Shown: positions 9,281 through 23,488 of the stretch, piece by piece
Layout of the letters: each line of letters opens with the position of its first letter
How positions within the stretch are numbered: the first letter of the stretch is position 1
From: Polymyxa betae
Lineage: Eukaryota > Endomyxa > Phytomyxea > Plasmodiophorida > Plasmodiophoridae
Direction of reading: 5' to 3'
DNA: 64,000 nt
Assembly: GCA_003693705.1 (NCBI GenBank)
Contig: RBZT01000312.1
Coordinates: 186,827-250,826, forward strand
The notes under the pieces: generated by a model
Databases searched by the model: none
What the model saw: the letters and a program-made list of their open reading frames with translations, nothing else
Told to the model about the DNA's origin: nothing
Translations under genes and position numbers: made by a program

Positions 9281-12200
9281 TTAGGCGAACCCAAACCCTG
9301 TAGCACCCTCAGATATTGCTAATCGGAGCTTGTCTGCTAGTGAATCCGGTGAAGAATAATCCGGAAGATCAAGCTGGTTGAAGCATGTGTGAGTAGTAGG
9401 TAGCCTATCGATGCCGGTGCCACGATGAATTTGGAACTTCTGTACTCCAGACATGCCTTGCAGAGCTCGAAAGCCACCAATGGGAACCTAGAAACAAAGT
9501 TCAGAACTGACAGAAGACAGAGAAAAATTCGCGCCAACCTTGCTGGTCCCGGTGACGAACTGGATGAAAAGGGCTTTCTCTTCGCTATTGAACGATTGTA
9601 ATGCAGCCCAAAACCATTGAATGACATCCGAGGTCTCACTGAGACCATGATATTCAGTGTTAGCGCGAAGATCACTGATATCGATCTCCGGGAGTCCACA
9701 AATCAACAGTTCCAGGTCGTGGTCGTTGAACACGTTGATTAACTCTTTTGGAATTAGTTCATGGAAGCCAGCTACAAAAGCATCGATCTGTGCTTTAATT
9801 TCGGTTGTAGTCCTTAGTTCCGTTATTAATGAAACATATTCCTGCTTATTTTCATCAGTAACTGGACAATTTTGACCATCAGGCTATAACATTGTTAGTT
9901 TAACATTTAACGTCACAATTTGCTTATGTACCTTTAGAGCAAACACTCGCCTTTCCCCAAACTCATGAGTCTCAGCGCTAAATGTCAAATCTAGAACTCC
10001 TTTGATCGGGTTCGCCAGCATCCACTTTAAGCTTTTATAGAAATCGGGATCAATGGATTCCATATCGGAGAACGATGGTTTGATTCCAAGCATATGCTTA
10101 TAGAACGAACGCGTGAAGTAGGCGTCCAATAAACAACCTTGGTAGATGGCTTTGCCAACGAATCGACCAACAAATCGGAAGAAATCAATATGTTCAGGGT
10201 TCCAATAGGAGAACTTGTTAGGTTGAAAAACAACTTGGCTGTCTGCAGCATTTCGGAAAAGTGCATAATTGGGGTTGAAGATCTCCCGTGACATGACAAG
10301 GAACCATTCGCGGGTTAATCCACCTGTTACAATCAGAGCTATTTAAAAAGTAGTTTTGAAAGACCTACCAGCATCCATTCCTTCTTCACCCATGAAGTGA
10401 ACTGTCATATGAGATCGCAGCTCGTTCAAGGTCTGGTTTCGGATTTGATGATACGAATCTTCGAATAGCCGATCTCGACGAACTTGCAACTTTACGCTCC
10501 TGAAAAAAACACTGTCAATGAAACTTAAAATGAGATGTAACGGCAATCACCTATAGCGAGAGCGGAATGACGAAAACTGAGATTCCAGTTGCGATCGGAA
10601 GTATCTTCGTTTGTTCTCAAAATCAAGAACGTTACCAGAGCGCATAGAGATCAATTCCGATAGCGACCCGGAAAGCAGTTTAGGGTAACGACTGCACAAG
10701 AAATTGAGGATCCGTCTGTGCGTTTGACAGAAAGTCTTGAATGCCTAAATCGAACTGTTAACATCCCACCGCTTTAAGAATAAGCTAACATACTTTGTTT
10801 AAGGCAGGAGTGGTAGCGATCTTCCTCTGAACAAACATAGCTTCAATGAAAGATTTATATTGTAGCGATTTTTCCAAAGCGGCCGTGTATTCCTGCGCTC
10901 CCGAAGAATTGGTATGTTGAGTATGGATTTGTAAAGAGCACAGCACTAGATGCAGTTCTGACCAAAGCGTGGACAAATCAGAAATGCATGGAAGGACAGC
11001 ATCGCTAGATTGCTGGCTCAGCTTAGGAGAAATTAAAATTCGTAGATTATTGTCAGAAAACTGAAAGCGAAATTACCTCATTGAAGTCATGAACAACAGA
11101 TTTCAGGAGATTCAAATTACGTAGGATCATAGACTGGAATAGCGCTATTTCGCCGGGCCTTCGATGCTCTAACTTTAGCGGCTCTAGGCTGGTTCGTACG
11201 GCTTTTAGAGAATTGGTCAATTCGGTAATAATGATGGTCCTAGAAAACCGTTTCAGTGTAGAAATCGGCAGCTTAGAGAAATATGGACCTATTCTTGGGC
11301 AACTTGGCAAATATGGAAACACAGTGCATGATCATATCCGATATTCGTGTGGTACAGACTTTGGCATTGGCAATAGCCACCATATTAGCGACTGCTGAGG
11401 ATGAGATATCAGGAACTGTCACTGTAACTTCCTTGATTTGAGCAGAAATGCCAGGGCTATCTTTGAATACGCCGAGAGCATCTTCAAGAAATCCAAACAG
11501 CGATAGAAGAGTTGGCTCTGCCATGTCAAGCCGTGCCACATATATCAATGAAAGGATATCATGAATCGGAGCAGAATCTTCAGACAGCAAGAACCAGAGT
11601 AGAATATCATCGCGACAGGTGCTCTTTGACAAGAAACGCAACGCATTAAGTGCTCGGCTCAACAAATACGACGGGAGCCGCTTCGTTAACTGCATAGAAC
11701 GCGAAGGCGTGAATGCGATGCATATCGAGTACAAAACCTTCAATAAAGAATCCCGAGTTTGCGGGAACTGTGACATAACTCTAACGACGCGCTGAACGGT
11801 AGCTAAGCAGTCGAAATTCCGTACTTTGAACAGACTGATTAACGGCACAACAAGACGGACAGGAAGCAGAGGAGTTGTTGCATTGGAGGTCATCTGAGCT
11901 TCCGGTTCAACATTTGCTGGAGCGGGAGGACGGGCTTGTTGGCTTCGGCGGCGAATTGAAGGAGGAAGTTCGTCCCGCTCTGAATAAATATTGCGTTGAC
12001 GAAGAAGCACAGCTTCAGCCATCAATTCGGGCGGGAGCGACGATAGGAAGTTGTCGTCCTGGTTCATGAGAAACTCTTCACGGATATCCTGAGGTAACGT
12101 CGCGATAAAACTGGCGCTATCGATATCAGCAACCATAGAAGGATGCAGCGATTCTGGATTAGCATGGGCAGCTTGCTGGCGAGAGTCTTGTAGCAGAATC

Positions 12201-15200
12201 TCAGCTTGTAGCTCCGGTGGCAACGCAGCTAAGAAAGCTAAACGCTCTTCTTCTGAAAGCCCAACTGATGATTCGCCATTTTGAGCCACAACAGAGGCGG
12301 ACTGAATTTGATCATGTGGATCTTCAGCATGCTGTTCTGCAGCACTTTCAGCAGGCACATCAGCGATCTGTTCCATGCTCTCATCCATCTCGTCTGCTGA
12401 AACCAAAGCAGGCTCCTCTACGGGATTCATCTGAACATCCGGTGCTCCCACAGCACTTACTGACGCCACTGAAACTGCGACATTGGTTGACGCAACAGAT
12501 TCGATCTCATCAGCGACGGGCTCACTTGGTAAAGTAGATTCAGATTTCTGAGCCAGTTGCGACTGGTTTTGCTGCTCTTCAGCTTGTTGTTTGTTATACT
12601 CAGACATAAAGCAATTGCCGATGGATTCTTTGATAACAGGGCCAGAAAGTTCCATCATGCGTACAGCCCAGGATGTGCTGCTGAGAGACCTCGCAGGGAA
12701 CTGCCGATTCTGAAACTGGCCCTGCATTCTGTTCGCATCGACAATAATCTCACTAAAGCGATGTCCATCTCCAGGAATAGTACTGCGTCGCATGATCTGG
12801 GTTCTGGATGAAGGAGCACGAATCACCGTGGCGTTTTCATTCAGCCACGGTAACTCGTCATCGGCATGGCGACTAGCTCTAACAACAATATTTCTGTGAG
12901 AAGCAGTAGATAAGCGGCGCCGAATGTGCTCGTCAGTTCGACTTCCAGAAACAGCTCCGTTGGACATTAAAACGTCTGCTTACTAGTGAGCAGGGCGTAA
13001 CGAAAAAAAAAACATGTTTACCAATATCGGAAGTATCAACAGAGCTTTGAAAATCTTCTAAAACATGACGCAAGCGTTCATCAGTTTCGTTTAAGGCAGC
13101 CACGTTGCCGAAATCAATTCCGATATCGATAACTGGACCCCGCAGCTGAACAATTTCTTGCAGCTGTTGAGGGAATATGCGCTGTGAGAAAGCGTGTAAA
13201 CCACGGATGTTGGAAGTACGGATATTGATGGTAGGCGATGACAAATCAGCAACTGCCAACTCCTCGTCATCGTCATCGTCATTTTCATCATCATCATCGT
13301 CATCGCGACGGTTAGCCTAGAAACGTTAAAGGTACCAATAAACAAAAAAGTAAACTTACGTTATCAGCGTCGTCCTCGTCATATTCCGATTCTTCGTATT
13401 CGTCATTAACAGGCGGACCGAAGTTTAGAAGGTCGTTGATAAAATCGTTTGCAATAATATCATCTTCAACATCTTCGTCCGGTTCCTGATGGGCATTATC
13501 CTCATCATCGTCTTGCTCGATGAGAGCAACGTCTTCCTGATCAACAAGATTTGCCCCTTCGTCTTCGTTGGGATTTTCTTCTTCCATCTCATGACTGCTG
13601 CTAGCAGCATCGGCGCCCACATTTTCAATGCTGGAATTGCGAGAGTCTAATTTCATAAATAAGCAATTGGCAAACCTTAAAGGACAAGGAAAAACAGTAC
13701 TTTGGTTGGGGAATTGATCGACAAGTCCGCCAACAATGTCCATTTGAATACTTTCGACATTCTGGTCTTCAGCACTTGTAGGCTCCGGCTCAACCCTAAC
13801 TAAGGGTGATGTCAGATCCAACGAGCCGAAAGCCTCTAATGTGCGCAAAATTCCATCGCAGCATTCAGAGAATTGTTGTCCTTTCAAATTCAGAGACTGA
13901 AGAGCATCAACCAAAGTAGGTATGATGCCGATCTTAATCATGGTGCAAGCTCGTTCCCGTTCGTTGGGGGAATTTCGTAAAAGCGAAAGGACGGCAGTTG
14001 CATAACGGGCCACGCAACGATCGTCACCAACATCACGACGGATAGCGTCTTTGAGACACTCGAAAACTGGACTAGCAATTTCATCACCAGCGACACACAG
14101 TTCAATCAAAGTCATCTGCGCAGCACGACGGAGGTCTTTAGCAAGAGTGGTCGCCTGTTCGGCGCTGCAGTCTTCGGTTTTCAGATTAGAGCCTCGAATT
14201 GTAAGCAATTTAAGAACCAGGATATCGATGAATCGATGCTTTTGGTCGACTTGCGCCGAACCAACGTAATCAATTATGTACTTGTGCAGATGGGGACTGT
14301 ACAAATGGGCAATGGTTCTAATGGCATGTAATAACCGTAAAGGGTCGCAAAGTGAGAAAATGAATGCACCGCTGAGCAATGAACCACTGCCATTTGAGGA
14401 CAAAAAGATGATCCGATCCATCACTTCGCCTAAATTGCTATACCACTGAATATTTGTGGCATCAATAGAAATTTCGGTGCAGCGCTGACGTAGGCTTATA
14501 GCATTGAAAGCTGGAGCCGACGATGTAGGCTTTTTTACAAACTGGCAAGATTTTACGACAACATCCTCAAAATCTTGAACAGAACGTAGTAGCACACTGC
14601 GGTTGCGATCAAATAATTGCGAAAGAGAGATTTCAGAATTCGAGGCAGATTCCATCAGCATTTTCAAAGATTTCTGGATTGATAGCCTGAACAAACTGTT
14701 GTCTTCAATAAGCATATGTAGAACAGTATCGACAAGAGCCGAAATGGTCTTCGTATTATCGAATGATAGAGGACGCCTAACCTGCAGAAGTGTTTTGATA
14801 CCAGCACTGGTAATGCCACATTGGCTTAACAAGGTAATCAAACAGGCTAAAATTGATTGTGTAACTTTAACATCGCTGGCAATAGGGGATGATAATAATT
14901 TCATGAAGTCATTAGTCATCTGCAAGCGGTCTTCAGAGGATACAGAAAGCCGAGGCATGAAGCCTTCGGCACCAGGGCTCCAAACGGAAGAGAGCCATGT
15001 GAACAGGCCAGCGGTTGAAAGGGCGATCCTCTTTGCAAAAGAGCATGATTCAGAGAGGGACAACAGCTGACTAGCAGCCCGTAAAACAGCACGGCAGAAA
15101 GGGGCATGACTAGAAAGATGCACAGCAAATGTTTTAGACGAAGAGACTATCTGGACGCAAACAGAAAGCGCAGTCTGAATGATAGCAATATGGTCGGGGT

Positions 15201-18200
15201 TAGTAATGTCGCCAGTACTAAATATTGTTACGAGCTCGCCAGCGAGATGATCTAGGAACTGAGCAATTCGAACAGGATCGTTTTTGGAGGCGTCAATGGC
15301 CCGTAGTATAAACTGTGAAATTTCGGTACAATACTCCTCCAGATAGTCATCATCTTTGTTGACTTGATCCGAAGAATAGAACGAGTTTGAGATGACCATC
15401 AGCAGTGGTGCTGCGACCATGGCACGCTCAACTGCTAAACAGTCCACACTTGGGATTGCAATCGAGCTAAGCTTGTCCTCAACGGCTGCAAATGCAGCAT
15501 TTTCTGGCGAAGTAGATTGTGGAGCCGAAGCAGAAATATTAGTAGCTGACGATTCAGACGAAGCGACCACAACGGTCTCAGTCGCTGGAGCAGCTGCAGC
15601 ACCAGGATCTCCCGTATATGGATGCTCAAACATCAGATCAACGAGAGCGTTGAAATTTCTGACACTGGAATTCTCCAAAGCCCAGGTTATATGCTCATCA
15701 GAGAACCCCATTTCAGATAGTTGTGCAAACATCAGTGAGCGGCGCTCATCATTATCAGCATCGCGGTCGGGTCCTGATTGATTACCGCCATCTTCCTGCA
15801 TGTCATGTTGGCTTCGGTCATCATTATCTTCATCGTCCTGGTCCTCATCGGTATCGCTTACTGACACAGGAGCTCGAGAAGTGTTCGCTGGAGGTGGGTT
15901 GTTTTCTGCTGAGTGCAAAGTTGCAAAAGCTTGCGAGGATTGCAACATGGCAATTACAACCGGTAAAGGAAATGAGCTTGGGTTTCTCCAAATGTCCTCG
16001 AACAGAGTTGCAGCAAGAGCAGTGAACTTTTCATGAATAGCGGAAAAAGCAGCTTGAGGTAATAAGCTGAGGACCACAATGAAGCGAGATAGCGCAATCA
16101 GTAGCACATCAATGCAGTGTAGAAGGTTGTCATCGAGTTCAACTGGCCACTGCCACGACGGCATTGATGTTGGGGCGTCAGATTGGTTACGGGTTTTCCG
16201 AGACTTTTTGCTAGACGAACGTGTGGGGAACGACTGATTGCTGCCCCAAGGATTTGTTGAGTCGCTCCTGTCATTAGGCCGAATTTCTAGAATCCAGCGC
16301 CACAGTTCGAGCAAGCGAGTAATCGCTCCTGACTTGAGCAGTTCATTTAGCACAATGCGGACACTTGCGACCTCCTGGTTTGAATACGAGTCGGAATTTC
16401 GCTGACAGAACAAATATTCTCTAGCATTTTCGAAAACTTTGGCAGTATATAAGAGAAGCGAGCACCATGACGATGATAGTGATTTGTGCTCGTCCATTGA
16501 TGTCGGACTATCCTGGCGAGTGCATTCGGACCAGCGGCAGAGGACATCAGCGAGGTTTGGAAAGACAGGTAATGGCTTGCTATTAATCATGAAAACAGCA
16601 TGCGAAGCAATAATGGAAGTGAAAACGTTGTTTTCAGACACCCGACTTGATCCTCGTTCGGAAAGTGCAACCATCAGCCCTTGAACAGTCATGCTGAATT
16701 GTGACAAAGCGAACTTGTACGGCGCCAAGATATCATTGACAGAAGAATTTACTGCCAAATCACTGGGCGTCAGAGATGAGCCAGTATCCAAACCGGTAAG
16801 GGCCCAATCAACTTTAACTGCGATCCTCGAAAGCGAGGCAAAAAGGCTGGCTAATTGCGCTTGTCGCATTTGGAATGAAGGAGTACGATGGACGATACGC
16901 AAAAGTGTGGAAATAAAGAAGTGCAACGAGCATATAGCAGTGGCATGTCCTTGAGCCTGTTCGCAGCGTCTCGAGCTCAGCAGTTCCTCAAAAGGCCAGA
17001 GGAAATTGCGCGATTGGAAGGCTTGAGAGCGTGTAACAGCATCGCACGATTTCTGAACGCGATCGAACAGAACATCGATTGGAAGACGAGCTTGCTGAAC
17101 AGCGAGCCAGGCATAGCATTCCGCGAGAGCATCCCCAGCAATGGTCAGTTTGCCAGCTACGAGAGTTGTAGGAGCCCCCAACGCTGAAGACTTAGGTTGC
17201 GTAGGGAAAACAAATGTTGGCGGCGATTCAATGGCATCAGAAGAGTGAGAAATGCCAAGTGTGCGCTGGCAAGCACCGGGAGCAGTAGCGAAAGCACAGA
17301 GTTGCGATGGACCGTTCAGAGCACAAAACTTAGCGACGTGTCTTTGGACCACACACTTGATGAAAGTACAGATGTTAACAATTGCTTGGTCGTAGACCTG
17401 TTCAAGAGTTGGAGCAACCGCTGAACTGTGTCTGTCATGGGTACTAGCAAAAATAAGAGCACCTGGTCCGTCCTGTAACCGGGTTAGCGCGTTGGTAATT
17501 GCCCCGACGACAGGCTCTTCAAAATCAGGATAATGGCGAATCCATTCATCAACACAGCGTCCAACAGATTGCACTGTTGACTGAGAGGATGAAAAATACT
17601 CGTACAAATCAGGGGACTCGAAAAGCTGAAGGACTCGTCGAACCGGATCAGCAGTTAAAATAGAAGACAATCCAGCACTGTGAATAGACAGGGACCGAAT
17701 TAGATCCAGCAGAATCTTGATCATCGACTCTCGATACTCGGGCTTGCACCGATTAACAGAATCCAAAACCAAAGGGAACCAACGCAAATAGGCGGATGTG
17801 ATACCTTCACGATGCAATGTTTGTAAAGAACGAGGTCGGTTTTGAATAAATCGTGAAACGATATTGCAAGCAGTCGTGAAAACAAGCAGTCCGGATTCCG
17901 TTGGATTAAAAGGAGCGTTAAAAGCAGGCATATCTGAAGAATTGGATAGGTTTGCCGGCGTGTGAGATGGAGATGACACCGAGGATGTTGGCTCAGAAGT
18001 GTTCATCAATAGCATTCTCATGTCAGCGGTCGACGAGGTTCGCGATGCGTCAATGGGGGTTTGAACAGGGGAGGGTCCAATCATGCAGGTGTCCCAAAGA
18101 TGTGTCATCAATCGAACAAAATCCACATCATGCAAGATCTGCTGAGATATTGTTGCCCGGGTGCGTTGCAGCAGTATTGAAATCACACGAAGAAGCAATT

Positions 18201-19693
18201 GGATAGCGTTATGGAACTCCTTGAGTTTAGAGTCGAAGATTGGAGCACAATCCAAGACCAACCTCATTTGGCTGAAAACAGGACCAAACGCGTTTTGGTC
18301 CAAAAAGGCGGTCCTCGCAGCAGAATTGTTCAGTAAAAGGGTCGCTAGCAAAGAGCATACGTCGTTGATCGTTTCAAATGGACACAGAAAGGGGCAACTT
18401 AAGATAGAGATTAAAGACCGAACCACGAGATCATCGTCAATAGTAGCACCGACGACAGCCAGACGATCCGATCGAGACCCATTTTCAGGGACTGAAGAAG
18501 AGCCGCGAGAAGGAACCAGCTCTGCCATTAGAGAAGCATAACTGCTGAATCTTTTGTATACCAGATGGTCTTTCGGTAACGAACCGATAGCAGCGCGAAC
18601 GTTCTCAGCAGTCAATAAAAATCCATTTAGAACGACTCCGTTTTCTTCAAATATGTTGGCTTCAATTAACTTCCGGCGGTAGCAATCAAACGAACTCAGC
18701 AAATGCAAGGTCTGCAATGCAGTAACGACAACATCGTTGTCGTAGCTGACCAAAGGCAGTCGATCCAGGTCTTCAATCAGAGCAACGATCTGCTGAGCCA
18801 CGTTGACAATGCCAGAGAGTGGGACATAAGAGGACGAAGAAGAAGGCAAGAGGATTCCTGCTTGAATGGAGCGTAATATTAAGTGTACGTAGACTTGACG
18901 GGTCACTTCTGAGCCCAGCATAAGAGCAACGCGATGGTTAATCTGGAAAGCAGAAACTTCCGAGCATGGAAGCTTAGAAATAATTTTAAAGGCGACATCA
19001 ACCGGGTCGCCTCCCATATTATTAACGTCAATGACGACCGGGGAATCAAGCGAAGGCCCCGATATTGTAAATGGCCTCGAGGGTGACGGCCCTTCCCCCG
19101 TAAACATTGCTTTTAAAGAATGGGAATCTGAGAGAATTAATCCGGTTGCCAAGAACTGCAACCGCGTACGAAGAGGGGATAGATACCGAGAAGAAATCCT
19201 TGCGGTGGAATTTTTCAGCAAAGCAATTATACACTGAACATTTTGCATTACAAGAAATGTATCTGAATGCCACAGAAGATCAAGAAGATGCTTCACTGAA
19301 GTTAGAGCCAAATAATTCAACGTGCTAATGTACAGTTACCTCAACAGAGTTGAAGACCCTGGCATCAGTCGTGTTTGTCAGCAGTGAGCGTAGAATTGAA
19401 AGTACCTTGATTAGGTCTGATGATGGCAAATTCCGATCCGATAAAAAGTCGTCTATTCGGTCAAGAACAGAAACCCACCCGATCAGTGACGTCTACATCT
19501 ATCAGAAGCAACAAAACACACTCCTCAGCAATACCTTAACGCCAATCTGATCGATATCATGGGTCCGGTAGAATTCAATGAATTCCTCACAATGGATAGT
19601 TTCCACCTCTGGTGGAATGAAGATCGATACCTCAGAGAGAGTCCCAGGGGCTGACGCCCGAGCTCGCCCACGGTACCTTGGCTTAACCTTCAT
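9281..19693 (-). CDS. HUWE1: giant HECT E3 ubiquitin ligase, HUWE1/TOM1/UPL1-like
   Basis: HUWE1/Tom1/UPL1 ligases transfer ubiquitin to many nuclear and cytosolic targets, including unassembled ribosomal and DNA-binding proteins. The gene spans 10.4 kb and encodes roughly 3,200 residues. From the N-terminus: [19 protein letters not shown], then helical solenoid repeats ([16 protein letters not shown] and many more, the DUF908/DUF913 region), a UBA domain (about 15750-15617, [20 protein letters not shown]), an acidic stretch (about 13360-13600), a ubiquitin-binding DUF4414-like segment with [20 protein letters not shown] repeats (about 12000-12260), and a C-terminal HECT domain from about 10.5 kb. 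The catalytic Cys is present in [16 protein letters not shown] (TGC at about 9383-9385), and the protein ends [11 protein letters not shown]. One central exon is about 6 kb without an intron. The first exon is separated by a short intron starting after IGVK. Confidence 0.92.
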
Positions 19694-20547
19694 AGGCCAA
19701 GCCGCGATGCTTCGACGCCCAAACCGATAAATTCAATGTCGGCGGCTAATGGCTTCACCGCTATCGAACGTGTGGAGTAAAAATAATCGGATGAATTTAG
19801 GAAAATGAAATTGGATTAAGAACGCAATCGGTGCCCGCTGCAGACGCAGCCCACATGACAGGCTGCGCTCAATGTTAGTTAATACAGAACTTATTAGTTT
19901 CATGTTTGGGTCGTTGAATTGATTTTCTGGATTAATAAGTGACAGGTCAGGTTTCGACGCTTCCCTGTTCTTAAGCTGATTATAAGCTATACCGATACAA
20001 CGATAGTATGAGAATCGGTTTTATGCTTGACTTATGGGATTGTGTGATATTTGATTGATTTTAAGAGGTTGTTGTGGTGGGGGTTATCTCGTACAACTTT
20101 AAGAAGGTTTCTCCTGCTATTCGCCTCTTGATGCAACGCTTGACCCATTCATTAACCAGATAAAACTTATTTTGTTGATATTTGCAGAATTCAGCATAAC
20201 AGTGACCGGTTGTGTCAGCAAGGTAAAGTTGCTTGATGTACTTTGGTTCGCCTTTGCGCATTGCAGATCGAAGCTTTGGAATGACACATCAAAATTTGCT
20301 TTATTGATACGACAATTCTTTCTGTAGAAATAGGCCTTGAATGATGATTCTAACTGGTAACTTCCCCTGTGTTTCTGCTTTGTAGCAGTTAATTGAGCCT
20401 CACATGCAACCGAGTCACTGAACAACTAAAAGGCAATCAGGCGTTTTGATTTTCTGCCAAGATATCGGGATCGTTTTTGTAGTACAACAGCGATATCTTG
20501 GCACGTTCCACAATTTTACAAATATGCGGGCTGTATCATCCAGGAAA
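19694..20547. other. divergent spacer between HUWE1 and ARMH1 genes; possible small minus-strand ORF
   Basis: About 850 bp between two divergent starts. On the minus strand 20061-20261 an ATG-initiated 66-codon frame (MRKGEPKYIKQLYLADTTGH, later GETFLKLYEITP) has the feel of an OB-fold strand pattern and may be the last exon of a small gene whose 5' exons I cannot place. An alternative frame at 20117-20425 overlaps it. Nothing else is supported. Confidence 0.3.
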
Positions 20548-22799
20548 ATGTTTGGTCCAGACTCCGACCTTTCGAGCGTTATTCACAAATGGGATAAGGT
20601 AGGCAGATTTCCGTAATGTTGGATAATGCACGCTTTTGATATAAATAGGCGACGCGAATGGATCGATTCAAAATCTTATCCGCTTTTGTTGATGAGATTG
20701 GTCAGGATCCGAGTTTAGTGGACAGACGCCTTGGAGCCTATGCGTCGTTATTATTTACACGGTTTACCACAGCTTGGCGACTATCGTATTCTTTAGGGAC
20801 TACGGTCACACCGCATATGAAAGCGATTCGAATCTTCCTGCGAAGCTCCATGTCTTCTCAGTTCCTCGACGAACTATTGCGAATTGGTGGAATGGCGACT
20901 TTGTTGGATCTTATTGCTCAGGAAACCGACGTATTTGAACGCGATAAGCGAACGGCGTTCCAAATCATGAAACTGATTTGCTCCATTCAACCTGCCTGTA
21001 CCGACATGTTCTGCATCTCTGGCGGTCTTCGATTGACACGACGAGCGCTGAACAGTAGTTTCTCGGAACCCACACAGATGAAAGCAATCGATCTGATTCG
21101 CTACATCGCTGAACGAGCTACTGTCCAATACGTCGACGCCCAGGAAGCTTTGATCCTGATCGCACAGCCAACCAACAAGTCACCGATTGCCTGCAAGGTC
21201 ATGGCGATCGAGACGTTAGCTGACCTGATCACTTGTGGGCAATACAAAACGCTGACCTTAGATAGAAGATTCGCACATAGTGTTATCCAGCTGTTAACAA
21301 TTGAGAGCGCTAAAGTCCAACAGCAAGGTCTCATATCTCTCCATAAGTTTCAGTCATACGTTAATTCTATGTTTTCTTATAGCATCTCGACTATTGGTCT
21401 ATTTAGCTATAACCCGACCGGAGCTGCTTCTAACCCAGCCCATCATCTCGCAGCTCTGTCGCCTGATCAATCATGACATGAACAAGAACCTGGAGACGGT
21501 CCCGGTGAACGACCGCGTCCAGCGTCTGATCTCTGCTTCCGATGGCAACTCGCACATGTCGTCGACATCTACCGGAAGTCGAGCAGCACGAACGATTTGT
21601 ATGATGTCGCCATTGACAGTGAGTAATGGCGAATATATGATAGAATGTGGTGTCCTATCAGGATTAACATTGATGTATTGCAATATACAATCATATGAGT
21701 CTCAACAGATCGCGAACCAGACTCTGAGGATGGTTTTATCTGCTGTGCCACATTCAGCTGGCATACTAGAGAGATATATGGGCCCTGAAATCTATTCGGC
21801 TTTCGTCAACAAATTGCAGGGAGCAGCACTGCATCGAATTTTTACCGAGGATGCTATTCAACAAGTTCGGCGGGCGATCGGTGTGAAAGAATCCGATGTG
21901 GGCAATTCTCATCGATCGAAAGAATCGATAGAGATGCATGAAGTTTTGCAAGGAAAGGTTGTTGATGATGGCAGTGAATTGCCCCCTGGAACGACAGAAG
22001 TAAATTGTGAGGCATTGTTGTAGTTCCGGCAATAAAGTGATTGCGATAGGAGAAGGAGGATGAAGATAAGACCCAGCCAGTGACAGATCATGCTAACGAA
22101 GAGGTTTTAACTGGAAATAATGCATTGAACAAGTGGGTTTTCTCAACGCCATTTCGTTGATTTAGATATAAAAAATCTATCTCAGATTGGCGGTCAAACT
22201 CGTCATCGATCGTGGTGTGGCTGAAGCAGAGAAGCGTGCCAACCAGGCATATAAATTGAACGACAGCAGTCCAGCTAACAAGAATATGTACCAAACGATT
22301 GAAAGACGATCTATGGAACCCACCGAAACTTTAGAATTGGTCATATCCTTGAAATTGATGTTATCAAATTCATTGATCTGATCGATTTCAGATAGTAGCG
22401 ATTAAAGAGCAGCAACACGCTGGGAAGGGATCGACAGGATCAGGGCCATCAAGTAGGCGTATTTCTGTTGAAAGCGACTCAGCAACTCGTTTGCTGACAA
22501 GGAAGCTAATTCCTGTCGGGAGCGGTGCCCGAAGCATCTCCCAGGCAGTTTTGACTAATCTAATCTCGTCACGAAGGTCCCTTCTGCCTGGTCTAAACGA
22601 TCAATGCTTACGCGATTACAGAGGATCGCTTCCACGTTCTACCAGCGCTTTGAAACACCAGGCGGGAAACACAGGCCTATTTGTGCCAATGGCGATACCG
22701 AATCTGCATGAAGGAACGGTGCTGATGACGCAGTACACATCGCATAACCTCTATGACCAAGAGATCAACATTGACACACAATCGACAGAAAAGTATTGA
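20548..22799 (+). CDS. ARMH1: armadillo-like helical protein (ARMH1-like)
   Basis: ARMH1 (human C1orf228) is a poorly known armadillo-like protein found mainly in ciliated lineages. Here six exons can be chained in phase. Exon 1 encodes MFGPDSDLSSVIHKWDK (20548-20598); after a 50-nt intron come MDRFKILSAFVDEIGQD, GAYASLLFTRFTTAWRLSYS, LKAI-like MKAIRIFLRSSMSSQFLDEL and IGGMATLLDLIAQET, which follow the human order (LTRLTSWLRITY, QLKAIGIFLSAVSGQRFLLE, VGGVLTLLEIL). Intron 21328-21382 moves the frame to SRLLVYLAITRPELLLTQP. Later exons give a low-complexity tail (KEQQHAGKGSTGSGPSSRR, SATRLLTRKLIPVGSG) to the stop at 22799. About 640 residues, longer than human ARMH1 (about 440) owing to the tail. 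No molecular function is established. Confidence 0.65.
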
Positions 22800-23488
22800 A
22801 TCCATTGTGATCTTGTAATGCAGATACTGAATGACTGCAGGTTGCTCCACGATTACAACGATCTACTGAAGACTATTCGATTGCTTCATGAGCAATGACG
22901 TAACCGGACATCATGAATTTCATTAGGTGGTAATCGATATTAGGCTGATTAGAGTCTGGTTGTCTGCCCCAGACTGGTCGATGGAATTGTTCATCAGGAT
23001 ATCCCTGCGAATACACCACTGGAACCCGATGATAAACCAAGATCAAAAACATATCACCAGCGATCAATCGAAAACAAATTGCCATTTTACGTTGACATTA
23101 TTGGTGGATCGTGCAAAACGTTTCGCAATTTATAATCAATCGATAAAGTCATAAATCATAAAACGTATATATTATTATCGAATACGATAGGCTGAATATG
23201 CATATGAATCCATTACGAATCTCAAGTGTCGAGCTTGCAACACACATCTGCTGTTTCAACACGAACTTCTGTTTTATATTGGTGCCTGTGAAAATTCGTC
23301 CTTTTGGTAGGGACGATTTCAAGCCCCGTCATTCTCCATGGATTTTTAATAACAGTTGAGTAATTACCAACGGCATGTCATTTAACTGGCTTTCAGAAAC
23401 TATGTCGAAAGCTCTAGCATTCTACATTTCAATTATAAGAGCAAAATACCGAGATGATCGTGTGAATATCATTTAATAAACAAATCTA
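22800..23488. other. convergent intergenic spacer
   Basis: About 690 bp between the ARMH1-like and CFAP57 stop codons. A short plus-strand frame starting ATG at about 22818 reads MQILNDCRLLHDYNDLLKTI and ends within 25 codons; it looks coding-like but has no partner exon I can join in phase. Otherwise AT-rich with no recognised element. Confidence 0.3.

Noticed and set aside
9287-9299. Telomere-like ACCCAAACCCTG near the HUWE1 stop
   Set aside because: It is coding sequence for the conserved HECT C-terminus (G-F-G-F-A), so the resemblance to a telo-box is by chance.
13200-13320. Short GAT/TCA-rich simple repeat looking like a microsatellite
   Set aside because: It encodes an Asp/Glu-rich stretch of the HUWE1-like protein, so it is low-complexity coding sequence and not an independent element.
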